Source of the DNA: Aegicerativicinus sediminis | Lineage (GTDB): Bacteria; Bacteroidota; Bacteroidia; Flavobacteriales; Flavobacteriaceae | Assembly: GCF_015476115.1 (NCBI RefSeq) | Contig: NZ_CP064295.1 | Coordinates: forward strand, 2,598,001-2,662,000 | Direction: 5' to 3' | DNA length: 64,000 nucleotides | Shown: positions 10,401-18,600 of the stretch, piece after piece | Layout: every line of letters begins with the position of its first letter | How positions within the stretch are numbered: the first letter of the stretch is position 1 | Made by a program: the position numbers and the translations under genes | The notes under the pieces: model-generated | What the model was told of the DNA's origin: nothing | Databases searched by the model: none | The model's input: only the letters and a program-made list of their open reading frames with translations

Positions 10401-10986
10401 AATAGCCCAAGAATTAAAATCTTCCTTTATTGAAAATTTAGGCAATGAGGAATTTCGTATAAATCCCTTGCCAATTCAGGCACAAATAGCCCCTATCAAT
10501 GGCATTTTATCTGATGATATAAATAATGATGGTTCATTGGATCTTATTTTAGTGGGAAATAATTACAATACAGATGTGGGAAGTGTTAGGTATGATGCAT
10601 CTGAAGGCATTATTTTGATTAACTTGGGGAATGGTTCTTTTGAATCGAAAAAGAGTGATTATTCTGGCTTTAGTGTTCATGGAAATTCCAAGAGTATAGT
10701 CAAGCTGCATTCTTCAAAAGGAACGAGCATAGTAGTTGGTCTTAATAATGAAAAGCTAAAAGTGTTTTCTAAAATAGAATCACCAATTAAAGTGGTATGG
10801 CCAAAATCTGATGAGGTTTATGCAATTGTTGTATTAAGTGGTGGGAAGGAACGAAAGCATGAGTTTCATTATGGTCAAGGTTATATGTCCCAATCCTCAC
10901 AAGGAATAGAATTAAAAAAACCAATTAGTAAAATAACTTTTTATAACAATTTAGGAGAACAAACGCGCTCCTTGAATGTCGAATAA
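7477..10986 (+). CDS. FG-GAP/VCBS repeat lipoprotein with ASPIC/UnbV domain
   Basis: The 1169-residue protein begins at a TTG codon, since no ATG or GTG is available in frame, and has a lipoprotein signal with lipobox LVGC (Cys20). It contains many calcium-binding-like FG-GAP/VCBS repeats of the DxNxDGxxD type in two blocks, about residues 50-500 and 640-1060 (for example DFDNDGLSDLFV, DLNGDGLEDLFV, DFDKDGDIDLYV), separated by an ASPIC/UnbV domain at about 515-600. Such repeats fold as beta-propellers. The position directly after susCD in an arabinan locus suggests a surface-exposed glycan-binding or scaffolding role, but no enzymatic motif is visible. Function is unproven; the domain reading is secure. 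Confidence 0.85.
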   Translation: MKVDINHIIVFLLAICLVGCTKERNFEENRLFQLISAEHSGINFTNSIIPNDTLNILNYEYLYNGGGVGVGYFNKDSLPDLIFTGNIEPSRLYINEGNLHFKDITVSSGIKTKGHWCTGVSVIDINQDGFDDIYISVGGVGNKSIFPNLLYINNGDLTFTESASEYGLADQGESIQSVFFDYDRDGDLDMYLLTGGGFEHSAINVRPMLDNGTSRNTDRLYRNDYDENLGHAVFTNVSKDAGINIEGFGLGVSVFDANNDFWPDLYISNDYLSRDLLYINQQDGTFKEDALNYFGHTSHFSMGNDVGDINNDGYLDVVTMDMLPEDLKRRKLMSGVPSYEIFQISVGFGYGHQYMRNMLQLNNGNNSFSEIGQLSGIDKTDWSWAPLLADFDNDGLSDLFVTNGFGKDITDMDFVKFRENSSYKFSDVEELGKSVIDCLYQRPAIKVPNYTFKNKGDLTFEKVTDEWGFSEETISNGAAYADLDLDGDLDLIVNNINQPASIYQNKTRESNPNNSNYLTVQLEGSNGNLTAIGATVAIYKNGNSTIRYNQPVRGFQSSVDKNLFFGLNGYAAVDSLKVFWPDGKSSLLKGIDSNQILKIDYSEAYNTVDLIGANLNKPLFLRDSLIQFKHQERPYNDYGYQQLLLHGFSNQGPGMAVGDLNGDGLEDLFVGGSYGFNSTIYFQEKNGDFTQSEIENSELYEDEGALIFDANGDNLMDLYVTSGGSERYEGHEAYQDRIYYNVNGQFQQGELPKMLTSTSNVVGGDFDKDGDIDLYVGGRVIPGKYPKPPQSYILRNDSGKFIDVTNSVCPFLKSAGMITSAVWTDFNNDNQLDLVVVGEFMPITFFKGNGSKLEKIQLESDEFQSSGLWNSIYSGDFDNDGDIDFVAGNLGLNSNLKIIDNQPLRLDYADFDNNGSIDPIFSKYEEGNYFPIASLDNLVQQLPSIKKRFLFYRNYAKSTTKDILDFLNPSSYNSLIAQELKSSFIENLGNEEFRINPLPIQAQIAPINGILSDDINNDGSLDLILVGNNYNTDVGSVRYDASEGIILINLGNGSFESKKSDYSGFSVHGNSKSIVKLHSSKGTSIVVGLNNEKLKVFSKIESPIKVVWPKSDEVYAIVVLSGGKERKHEFHYGQGYMSQSSQGIELKKPISKITFYNNLGEQTRSLNVE

Positions 10987-11010
10987 TTTGATAATACACT
11001 TAAAATAATT

Positions 11011-12567
11011 ATGAAATTCACCAAAAACTTTACCACTCTGAATCTTGTATTTTTCTTATCAATTTTCATCGTTAGTGCCCAAAATCAAGTTACAACCGTT
11101 TCTTTAAATCCAAGTGACAACGCACCGGTTATTAGTAAACACATTTATGGTCATTTTGCAGAACATTTAGGCCGATGTATTTATGACGGATTTTATGTGG
11201 GAGAAAATAGTACCATTCCTAACACAGCGGGTGTAAGAAATGATATAATCGATGCATTAAAGGAATTGAAAATTCCGAATTTAAGATGGCCAGGAGGTTG
11301 TTTCGCTGATACCTACCATTGGAAAGATGGGATTGGCCCTAAAGACGAAAGACCGTCATTTGTTAACCGTTGGTGGGGTGGCGTTATAGAAGATAACGGT
11401 TTTGGTACCCACGACTTTTTAAATTTATGCGAAACACTTGGAGCAGAACCTTATTTGGCAGCTAATGTAGGTAGTGGAACAGTGCAAGAACTTATTGATT
11501 GGGTATATTATGTGAATCATAAGGAAGGAAGCCCTATGGCTACCTTGAGAAAAGAAAATGGTAGAGAAGAACCATGGAATGTAAAATTTTGGGGAGTAGG
11601 TAATGAAATGTGGGGTTGTGGAGGTCATATGAGACCGGAGTATTATGCAGATGAATTTAGAAAATACAGCACCTTTATGACCGATTGGGGAAATGGTGAT
11701 GGATTGTTCAGAATAGCTTCTGGCGCAAATGAATCAGATTATCATTGGACCGAAACTCTAATGAAACAGATTTCCCATAATTTAATTGAAGGTGTGGCGC
11801 TACATTCCTACTCAGTTATCAATTGGGGAAATAAGGGTCCCGCTACTAATTTTACCGAGGAACTATATTTTAAAACCATGAATGCTGCTCTTAAAATGGA
11901 AGAACGAGTGGTAAAGCATTCTGCAATTATGGATAAATACGATCCTGATAATAAAATTGCATTAGTGGTTGATGAATGGGGAGGATGGTATGATGTAGAA
12001 GAGGGCACTAATCCAGGATTTTTGTACCAACAAAATACCATGAGGGATGCCATGATAGCAGGTGTTACGTTGAATATATTTCATAATCATGCGAGAAGAG
12101 TAAAAATGGCCAATCTAGCTCAAACCGTGAATGTTCTACAAGCGGTTATTCTTACCAAAGAGGAAAAAATGATTTTAACTCCAACTTATCATGTAATGAA
12201 TATGTTTAAGGTTCATCAAGATGCGACGCTTATTCCTGTTTCATTTAACTCACCAGATTACACCTACAATGGTGAAAAGCTTCCAGCAGTTTCAATTTCC
12301 GCCTCCAAGGATGATACAGGTAATGTGCATATCTCATTGGTTAACATCGATGCTAAAAATATGCAAGAAGTAGAATTGGATATAAGTGACTTAAATGTAA
12401 AGGATTTTAAAGGTGTTGCAATTAGCTCGGAGAATCTATCTGATCATAATTCTTTTGATGAACCAAATAAGATTGATATAAAAAAGTTTGAGGATTTTAA
12501 TGTTAAAAAGGATAAAATCACAATTAAATTGCTTCCTTTTTCTGTAGTTACATTGGAAGGAAAATAA
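11011..12567 (+). CDS. Alpha-L-arabinofuranosidase, GH51 (exported)
   Basis: The 518-residue protein has a cleavable signal peptide ending near residue 24 (FIVSAQ), a GH51 (beta/alpha)8 barrel and a C-terminal beta domain. The conserved RWPGGCFADTYHW motif follows residue 90. The acid/base Glu is E199 in WGVGNEMWG and the nucleophile is E322 in VVDEWGGWYD. GH51 enzymes remove terminal alpha-L-arabinofuranosyl residues with retention of configuration. The signal peptide implies a periplasmic (or surface) site of action on imported arabino-oligosaccharides. It follows the FG-GAP gene after 24 bp and precedes a GH43 gene after 13 bp, consistent with one operon. Family and activity class are well supported. 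Confidence 0.94.
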   Translation: MKFTKNFTTLNLVFFLSIFIVSAQNQVTTVSLNPSDNAPVISKHIYGHFAEHLGRCIYDGFYVGENSTIPNTAGVRNDIIDALKELKIPNLRWPGGCFADTYHWKDGIGPKDERPSFVNRWWGGVIEDNGFGTHDFLNLCETLGAEPYLAANVGSGTVQELIDWVYYVNHKEGSPMATLRKENGREEPWNVKFWGVGNEMWGCGGHMRPEYYADEFRKYSTFMTDWGNGDGLFRIASGANESDYHWTETLMKQISHNLIEGVALHSYSVINWGNKGPATNFTEELYFKTMNAALKMEERVVKHSAIMDKYDPDNKIALVVDEWGGWYDVEEGTNPGFLYQQNTMRDAMIAGVTLNIFHNHARRVKMANLAQTVNVLQAVILTKEEKMILTPTYHVMNMFKVHQDATLIPVSFNSPDYTYNGEKLPAVSISASKDDTGNVHISLVNIDAKNMQEVELDISDLNVKDFKGVAISSENLSDHNSFDEPNKIDIKKFEDFNVKKDKITIKLLPFSVVTLEGK

Positions 12568-12580
12568 AAAAGTATTTGCT

Positions 12581-14110
12581 ATGTTAAAGAATAAATCGAT
12601 ATCAATTCGATTTGTAAGTATGTTATGCTGTTTGGCACTTGTTTTTACGGGTTGTTCTAAAGATGACCCAACTAGTGATCCAACGCCCCAAGAGCCTGGA
12701 AACGGTGGTGGAAATCCAAATCCGAATCCAGGACCTACAACAAAAGTTTATACGGTAGATAACATAACAGATACCTATTATGATGTTGCCGGAGTTGAGA
12801 ATATAAATAATTGGGGGCCCTATAACGTTCACGATCCATCAATTATAAAAGTTGGTAACACCTATTACTGTTACAATACTGACGTTTCATTTGGATCCGA
12901 AGTTCGACCTGGGATTCAGATAAGAAAGTCCCAAAACTTAATAAATTGGGAATGGGTCGGTTGGGTTTTTAATTCTTTACCCTCTAAGGGTAAGGCCTTT
13001 ATTGAGAGCAAAGGAACACAAGCTTTTAATTCACTTTGGGCTCCATTTGTTATGAAAGTTGGGGAGGAATACAGGCTTTATTATTCGCTCTCTTCCTCCA
13101 TTGGACGACTAAGTGTTATTGGTTTGGCAACCTCCACTCATCCTGAAGGACCTTGGATTGAAAAAGATTTGGTTGTAACATCGGAGGCAGATGGAACTGT
13201 ACAAACAAACGCTATAGATCCAACGGTAGTTGTTAGTCCAACAGGTGAACATTGGTTTTATTATGGATCGGCCTGGGATGGTATTTACAAACTTAGGTTA
13301 AACCCACAAACAGGTTTAGCGGCAACCGTGGGAGATAAAGGAACAAGGATTGCACAACGAGGGTTTACAGGAAATACTATTAATGGTAATATAGAAGGGC
13401 CAGAGGTTATCTTCAATTCTGAAACCAATAAGTACTACATGTTTATTGCTTATGATTGGCTGCAAACCAAATATAATGTTCGGGTTGGAAGAAGCGATAG
13501 TCCAGAAGGACCATTTTATGATTATAATGGATTGGATATAAATTCGGAGGTTGATAATACTCCTATGATTTTGGCCCCCTATAGGTTTAAAGGGCATTCT
13601 GGTTGGCAGGGAGTTTCTCATCCAGCGGTTTTTAAAGATACTGATAACCAATATTATATGGCTCACCAAGGCAGACCTGGTGAGAATAGCTTTTTCATGG
13701 TATTACATATTCGTAAAATCCATTGGACAGAAGACGGTTGGCCAATTGTTTCACCTGAACGATATGCCAATGTTGATCAAAATTCTATTGCCTCAGTAGA
13801 CCTCATTGGTAAGTACGAACAAATTATTTTAGGATATACAGTAATTCCGGGATTTGCAGAAGAACAGCGTTACCCAGATTTTCAAAATGCCATTGATCTT
13901 GAATTGAAAGCTGATGGTACCTTGAATAGTGATGCCGGGAGTACTTGGACTTATGATTCGCCTTGGTTAACCCTGAAATGGTCAAACGGTTTTACCGATA
14001 AACTTTATGTTGAGAATGGTAGGGATTGGGAGAATAGGGTAGGATCAACAATTTTACTTTCTGGTTTGAATAATGATGGTACTGCAATTTGGGGGAAGAA
14101 AATAGATTAG
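12581..14110 (+). CDS. GH43 lipoprotein, probable endo-1,5-alpha-L-arabinanase with C-terminal domain
   Basis: The 509-residue protein has a lipoprotein signal (lipobox FTGC, Cys25) and a Pro/Gly/Asn-rich linker (about residues 30-54) that would hold the enzyme away from the outer membrane. A five-bladed GH43 propeller follows with base D85 (VHDPS), pKa modulator D213 (AIDPT) and general acid E272 (IEGPE). The C-terminal roughly 120 residues form an extra beta domain, as in two-domain endo-arabinanases of the Abn2 type. The lipid anchor and linker suggest a surface endo-acting enzyme that makes the first cuts in arabinan before SusCD uptake. Endo specificity is inferred from overall resemblance; an exo-acting GH43 cannot be excluded. 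Confidence 0.87.
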   Translation: MLKNKSISIRFVSMLCCLALVFTGCSKDDPTSDPTPQEPGNGGGNPNPNPGPTTKVYTVDNITDTYYDVAGVENINNWGPYNVHDPSIIKVGNTYYCYNTDVSFGSEVRPGIQIRKSQNLINWEWVGWVFNSLPSKGKAFIESKGTQAFNSLWAPFVMKVGEEYRLYYSLSSSIGRLSVIGLATSTHPEGPWIEKDLVVTSEADGTVQTNAIDPTVVVSPTGEHWFYYGSAWDGIYKLRLNPQTGLAATVGDKGTRIAQRGFTGNTINGNIEGPEVIFNSETNKYYMFIAYDWLQTKYNVRVGRSDSPEGPFYDYNGLDINSEVDNTPMILAPYRFKGHSGWQGVSHPAVFKDTDNQYYMAHQGRPGENSFFMVLHIRKIHWTEDGWPIVSPERYANVDQNSIASVDLIGKYEQIILGYTVIPGFAEEQRYPDFQNAIDLELKADGTLNSDAGSTWTYDSPWLTLKWSNGFTDKLYVENGRDWENRVGSTILLSGLNNDGTAIWGKKID

Positions 14111-14135
14111 TTAAAATCTGAAATCTGATTAAGAA

Positions 14136-15131
14136 ATGAAAAAATTAGTGTATTTACTTATTCTGGCTTCGTTAATTACCAATTGTAAACAAGAAGTAGC
14201 AGAATCTGTAAATGAGGAAAAGCAATCCACAAAGGAAACTGTTAAGTTGGAGATAAATAATCCGATTATAAAGGACAAGTTTACGGCAGATCCGGCGGCA
14301 CTAGTTTATAATGGAACCGTCTATTTATATGCTGGTCATGATGAAGCTCCAGACGATTTTCATTTTTACAGAATGAATGAATGGCTGGTATATTCTTCAC
14401 AGAATATGGTGGATTGGCAAGAGCATCCAGTTCCTTTAAAACCATCAGATTTTGCTTGGGCCAAAGGAGATGCATGGGCAGCACAAGTTATTGAAAGGGA
14501 TGGCAAATTTTACTGGTATGTTACCGTAACCCACAATGATTCTCATCCAGGTAAGGCAATTGGAGTTGCGGTGGCAGATTCGCCTATAGGTCCATTTAAA
14601 GATGCACTTGGGGAGGCATTAATTACTAATGATATGACCACAGAAGTTGGGATTTCTTGGGATGACATAGATCCTACCGTTTTTATTGAAGGAGATCAGG
14701 CTTATTTATTTTGGGGCAATACAAAATGTTATTGGGCCAAATTGAAGAATAACATGATTGAGTTAGATGGGGAAATTCATACAGTTGATTTGCCAAACTT
14801 CACAGAAGCACCTTGGATTCATAAAAAAGGAGATTGGTATTATTTAAGTTATGCCTACCAATTTCCTGAAAAAACCGCTTATGCAATGAGTAAATCCATA
14901 GAGGGACCTTGGGAGTATAAAGGAATTTTAAATGAATTAGCTGGTAATTCTAACACAAACCATCAATCTATCATTGAATATAAAGGAAAGGATTATTTCA
15001 TATACCATACAGGTGGAATTCAGCCTAATGGAGGAAGTTTTAGGCGATCTGTATGTATTGATGAACTGCATTATAACCATGATGGTACTTTAAAGAGAGT
15101 TTTTATGACCTCAGAAGGAATTCAAAAATAA
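14136..15131 (+). CDS. GH43 lipoprotein, probable exo-arabinofuranosidase
   Basis: The 331-residue protein has a lipoprotein-type signal with Cys17 (SLITNC) and a single GH43 five-bladed propeller. Candidate catalytic residues are D52 in FTADPA (base), D179 in DIDPT (pKa modulator) and E224 in FTEAPW (acid). It differs clearly in sequence from the endo-arabinanase-like GH43 proteins on both sides, lacking the HDP start motif and C-terminal domain, so a side-chain or terminal arabinofuranosidase (or beta-xylosidase) activity is more likely. It lies 25 bp after the preceding GH43 and 4 bp before the next, within the arabinan operon. Precise linkage specificity is not readable from the sequence. 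Confidence 0.85.
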   Translation: MKKLVYLLILASLITNCKQEVAESVNEEKQSTKETVKLEINNPIIKDKFTADPAALVYNGTVYLYAGHDEAPDDFHFYRMNEWLVYSSQNMVDWQEHPVPLKPSDFAWAKGDAWAAQVIERDGKFYWYVTVTHNDSHPGKAIGVAVADSPIGPFKDALGEALITNDMTTEVGISWDDIDPTVFIEGDQAYLFWGNTKCYWAKLKNNMIELDGEIHTVDLPNFTEAPWIHKKGDWYYLSYAYQFPEKTAYAMSKSIEGPWEYKGILNELAGNSNTNHQSIIEYKGKDYFIYHTGGIQPNGGSFRRSVCIDELHYNHDGTLKRVFMTSEGIQK

Positions 15132-15135
15132 TAGT

Positions 15136-16119
15136 ATGAAAGCAATTAGATACACCCTAAGCCTATTATTAATGTTTGTTTCGGTATTGTCTTGTGCGCA
15201 AGAAAAACCGATCACACACGATCCTGTTGTTGCAATGCAAGGTGATACTTATTATTTATTTTGCACAGGCCCAGGTATAACTAGTTTTACTTCTAAAGAT
15301 TTAAAGAATTGGAAAAAGGCTGATCCTGTATTTGCAGAAAGCCCAAGTTGGGCTAAAGAAGTAGCACCTGGATTTAACGGACACATTTGGGCTCCAGACA
15401 TTATATTCCATAATGGTACATACCATTTGTACTATTCTATTTCGGCTTTTGGTAAAAATACTTCTGCTATAGGTTTAGTAACCAATGGTACTTTAAACCC
15501 TGATGATGATAATTATAAGTGGATAGACCAAGGTATTGTTATTCAATCAGTTCCTAACAGGGATTTATGGAATGCCATCGACCCAAATATTATTTTCGAT
15601 GAAAATGGAACACCTTGGATGTCATTTGGTTCTTTTTGGACCGGTCTTAAAATGGTTCAATTAAATCCTGATTTAAAGTCTATTGCGGAACCACAGGTTT
15701 GGCATACCGTAGCCAGAAGGGACAGAGACCCAAATTTAGAGGATAGTGATCCAGGTAATGCAGCTCTGGAAGGTCCATTTATATTTAAAAAAGGAGATTA
15801 TTATTATCTGTTTTTGTCGTGGGATTATTGTTGCCGGAGAGAAAATAGCACCTATAAATTAATGGTGGGACGCTCTAAATCTGTAACAGGGCCTTATGTA
15901 GATAAAGAAGGAAAAGAACTCAATAAAGGTGGGGGGTCCCTTGTGATTAAAGGGAATGAAAATTGGTATGGTGTAGGTCATAATAGTGTATTCACATTTA
16001 ATGGCAGAGATTATAATTTCATGCATGGTTATGATGCCCATGATAAAGGGTTGCCTAAATTAATTGTTAAGGAGATTACATGGGTTGATGGATGGCCAGA
16101 GGTTGAAGCTATGGATTGA
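15136..16119 (+). CDS. GH43 lipoprotein, endo-1,5-alpha-L-arabinanase
   Basis: The 327-residue protein has a lipoprotein signal with Cys20 (SVLSC) and a compact GH43 propeller. Catalytic candidates are D29 in THDPVV (base), D149 in AIDPN (pKa modulator) and E212 in ALEGPF (acid). The segments NGHIWAPDI, MSFGSFWTG and FLSWDYCCR are characteristic of single-domain arabinan endo-1,5-alpha-L-arabinosidases, which cut the alpha-1,5 backbone internally. Together with the two-domain GH43 at 12,581 the locus would have two backbone-cutting enzymes. It is the last gene before a 172-bp gap, after which the transporter and intracellular genes begin. Confidence in endo-arabinanase is good. Confidence 0.9.
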   Translation: MKAIRYTLSLLLMFVSVLSCAQEKPITHDPVVAMQGDTYYLFCTGPGITSFTSKDLKNWKKADPVFAESPSWAKEVAPGFNGHIWAPDIIFHNGTYHLYYSISAFGKNTSAIGLVTNGTLNPDDDNYKWIDQGIVIQSVPNRDLWNAIDPNIIFDENGTPWMSFGSFWTGLKMVQLNPDLKSIAEPQVWHTVARRDRDPNLEDSDPGNAALEGPFIFKKGDYYYLFLSWDYCCRRENSTYKLMVGRSKSVTGPYVDKEGKELNKGGGSLVIKGNENWYGVGHNSVFTFNGRDYNFMHGYDAHDKGLPKLIVKEITWVDGWPEVEAMD

Positions 16120-16291
16120 TTTACTTTGGGACTAAAATTTCCAAAGAACAATTAAAACTATTCCAAATTACACATGGTCTAATCAAGGTATTAGAAAATA
16201 AAGGTTTGGTTGGATACCAATTAAATTAACCTAAACAAATAGTTAGCATTAACATTAAATAGTGGTCTAATACTGATAACTTATCATTTAT
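16120..16291. other. Intergenic gap inside the arabinan locus
   Basis: No open reading frame or operator of the AARTGT-N7-ACAYTT type is visible here. The 9-mer TGGTCTAAT occurs twice in direct orientation, at 16,175-16,183 and 16,263-16,271. A small inverted repeat TTGGT/ACCAA lies at 16,206-16,220 but lacks a following T-run, so it is not a convincing terminator. The gap may hold an internal promoter for the transporter and intracellular genes, but I see no clear one. Confidence 0.4.
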
Positions 16292-17632
16292 ATGAAAGCT
16301 GAAAGTCAAAAGTTAAGTGTCCTTGAGAAAATTGGTTACGGTTCGGGAGATGCAGCAGTAAATGTGGTGATTTCTTCCATGTTTCTCATTATTACATTTT
16401 TTTATACTGACGTATTTGGATTGAGACCTAGAGATATGGCGGTATTATTCTTACTTGTACGCCTGATTGATGCAATTACAGACCCTTTAATGGGCTTGAT
16501 TACTGATAAAATCAATACCAAATATGGGCGCTATAGACCCTATTTTCTTTTCTTGGCTGTGCCATTTGGCCTATCAGTTTTTCTCACATTTACAACTCCA
16601 GATTTTGATTATACCGGCAAGCTCATTTATGCCTATGTTACGTACATTTTTGTAACGATTATGTTTACGTCAGTTACAATACCTTATATCTCTTTGATAG
16701 GAGTACTCACAAGCGATCCTCAGGAACGACTTTCGGCTAATGGGTACCGATTATTTTTCGCCAAAGTGGCCGCATTCTTAGTCTCTATTGTAGTTCCTGT
16801 TTTAGCTGAAAAACTAGGTAAGAATGACCTGTCTAGAGGCTATCAATTGGCTATGGGGATTATGGCATTACTCGGTACTTTACTGTTTATATTTTGTTTC
16901 TACACAACCAAAGAACGAGTTGAACACAAAATCGACAAAAAGCCATTATTGGAACAATTTAGATTGTTGTTTAAAAATGGACAATGGACTTTGCTGTTCG
17001 GTGTATGTTTTACTGGCACTGTTGGTTATGTGATACGAGGTTCGGTAGCCATTTTTTATGCAAAGTATTTTTTGGGAGGAGATGCAACTATACAATCTAC
17101 ATTTTTGGCAACGGGTGTAACTGCAGCCATTTTAGCTATGCCAGCATCAACTTTTATTACAAAACGGTATTGCAAGGTGAAACTATTTAAATATTCTCAG
17201 CTTGCCGTAGGTGTTTTAAGTTTGATTATGTATTTCGTAGTTAAACCTGGAGATATAGTTCTTGCATATATTCTCTACTTTATATTGTCATTTGTTGTCG
17301 ATCTACATGCTCCTGTATTTTGGTCTGCCATTGCTGAGGCTGTAGATTATGGTCACGCTGAGTCAGGCAAACGTGTTTCTGGTCTTTCCTTTGGTGGAAT
17401 CTCATTTGCACAAAAGGCAGGTATGGGAATTGCCGGAGCAACAGTTGGGTATTTATTGGACTTTTTCGGTTATATCCCAGACACTACGCAAACTGAAACA
17501 GCACTTATTGGTTTGGCATTAATGCTCACCATCATTCCCGGAATATTCCATACTTTAATGGGAGGGATGATGTTCCGATATAAAATCACGGATAGTTATT
17601 ATGAAAAAATTAAACTGAAATTGAATATATGA
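16292..17632 (+). CDS. GPH-family (MFS) sugar:cation symporter
   Basis: The 446-residue protein has about 12 membrane segments and the N-terminal signature of the glycoside-pentoside-hexuronide symporters (KIGYGSGDAAVN, then LIDAITDPLMGLITDKI and GRYRPYFL). These proteins import glycosides with a cation across the inner membrane. Its 3' end overlaps the start of the next gene, a GH43 enzyme without signal peptide, by 4 bp (ATGA), a strong sign of translational coupling. The pair suggests import of short arabino-oligosaccharides followed by cytoplasmic hydrolysis. The monosaccharide itself may be handled by the SSS-type symporter further downstream. Confidence 0.9.
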   Translation: MKAESQKLSVLEKIGYGSGDAAVNVVISSMFLIITFFYTDVFGLRPRDMAVLFLLVRLIDAITDPLMGLITDKINTKYGRYRPYFLFLAVPFGLSVFLTFTTPDFDYTGKLIYAYVTYIFVTIMFTSVTIPYISLIGVLTSDPQERLSANGYRLFFAKVAAFLVSIVVPVLAEKLGKNDLSRGYQLAMGIMALLGTLLFIFCFYTTKERVEHKIDKKPLLEQFRLLFKNGQWTLLFGVCFTGTVGYVIRGSVAIFYAKYFLGGDATIQSTFLATGVTAAILAMPASTFITKRYCKVKLFKYSQLAVGVLSLIMYFVVKPGDIVLAYILYFILSFVVDLHAPVFWSAIAEAVDYGHAESGKRVSGLSFGGISFAQKAGMGIAGATVGYLLDFFGYIPDTTQTETALIGLALMLTIIPGIFHTLMGGMMFRYKITDSYYEKIKLKLNI

Positions 17633-18579
17633 CGGCCAATTCAGATAGGAATAAACCAATTATCCTTCAAAGGGCAGATCCGTTTATTTATAAGCATTCA
17701 GATGGTTATTATTACTTTACGGGTTCTGTTCCTACCTATGATCGTATCGAATTAAGGAAAGCTAAAACTATTGAAGAATTGCAAGAGGCAAAAACTTTTG
17801 ATGTTTGGCATAAACATGATTCAGGACCGATGAGCCAGCATATTTGGGCCCCCGAAATTCATTATTTAGATGGCAAGTGGTATATCTACTTTGCTGCTAG
17901 CGAAGTGGATGATATTTGGAAATTAAGACCTTATGTTTTAGAATGCACGGGTGGTAATCCTTTAAAAGATGAATGGAAAGAGTTAGGCCAAATGCAGGCA
18001 ACAGAAGGAGATAACAAGACATTTATAGACTTTTCCCTAGACGGAACAGTGTTCGATCATAATGGAAAACGTTATTTCTGTTGGGCTGAAAAAACGGGGG
18101 GTCAATTTGCCGCTTCTAATTTGTATTTGGCGGAAATGGAGTCCCCAATTAAATTAAAAACACCCCAATTTATGCTTACTACTCCTGATTACGATTGGGA
18201 ACGTGTAGATTTTTGGGTTAATGAAGGGCCAGCAGTAATTAAAAATCAAGGTAAAATTTACATTACCTTCTCTGCTAGTGCCACTGGGGCATGCTACTGT
18301 ATGGGACTAATGGAAGCAGACGAGGATTGTGACCTATTGGATAGAAATTCTTGGAAGAAATCGAGATATCCTGTTTTAAAATCAGATTATGATAAAAATA
18401 TTTATGGTCCTGGACATAACTGTTTTACTGTGGATAAAGATGGTACTCCTTTATGTGTGTATCATGCTCGAGATTATGAGAAAATTGTAGGTGATCCATT
18501 ATACGATCCTAACAGACATGCAAGGATTATGGAAGTGAAATTTGACGGCTCAGGAAAACCTCTTTTTGAATTTTATTAA
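17629..18579 (+). CDS. Cytoplasmic GH43 alpha-L-arabinofuranosidase
   Basis: The 316-residue protein has no signal peptide and starts directly with the propeller. Candidate catalytic residues are D17 in QRADPF (base), D138 in FSLDGT (pKa modulator) and E199 in VNEGPA (acid). Sequences of this type (ADPF, then YFTGSVPTYDRIELR) are usually annotated as exo-acting arabinofuranosidases. The ATG overlaps the GPH symporter stop codon by 4 bp, indicating coupled expression, so the enzyme most probably hydrolyses arabinobiose or arabinotriose in the cytoplasm. It is the only glycosidase of this locus that lacks an export signal. Exact linkage preference is inferred, not seen. Confidence 0.88.
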   Translation: MTANSDRNKPIILQRADPFIYKHSDGYYYFTGSVPTYDRIELRKAKTIEELQEAKTFDVWHKHDSGPMSQHIWAPEIHYLDGKWYIYFAASEVDDIWKLRPYVLECTGGNPLKDEWKELGQMQATEGDNKTFIDFSLDGTVFDHNGKRYFCWAEKTGGQFAASNLYLAEMESPIKLKTPQFMLTTPDYDWERVDFWVNEGPAVIKNQGKIYITFSASATGACYCMGLMEADEDCDLLDRNSWKKSRYPVLKSDYDKNIYGPGHNCFTVDKDGTPLCVYHARDYEKIVGDPLYDPNRHARIMEVKFDGSGKPLFEFY

Positions 18580-18600
18580 CCAATTAGGCATAAGTTTCCA

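Noticed and set aside
10995-11001. TACACTT half-site upstream of the first GH51 gene as an AraR operator
   Set aside because: There is no matching AARTGT arm at the required spacing; only a half-site is present.
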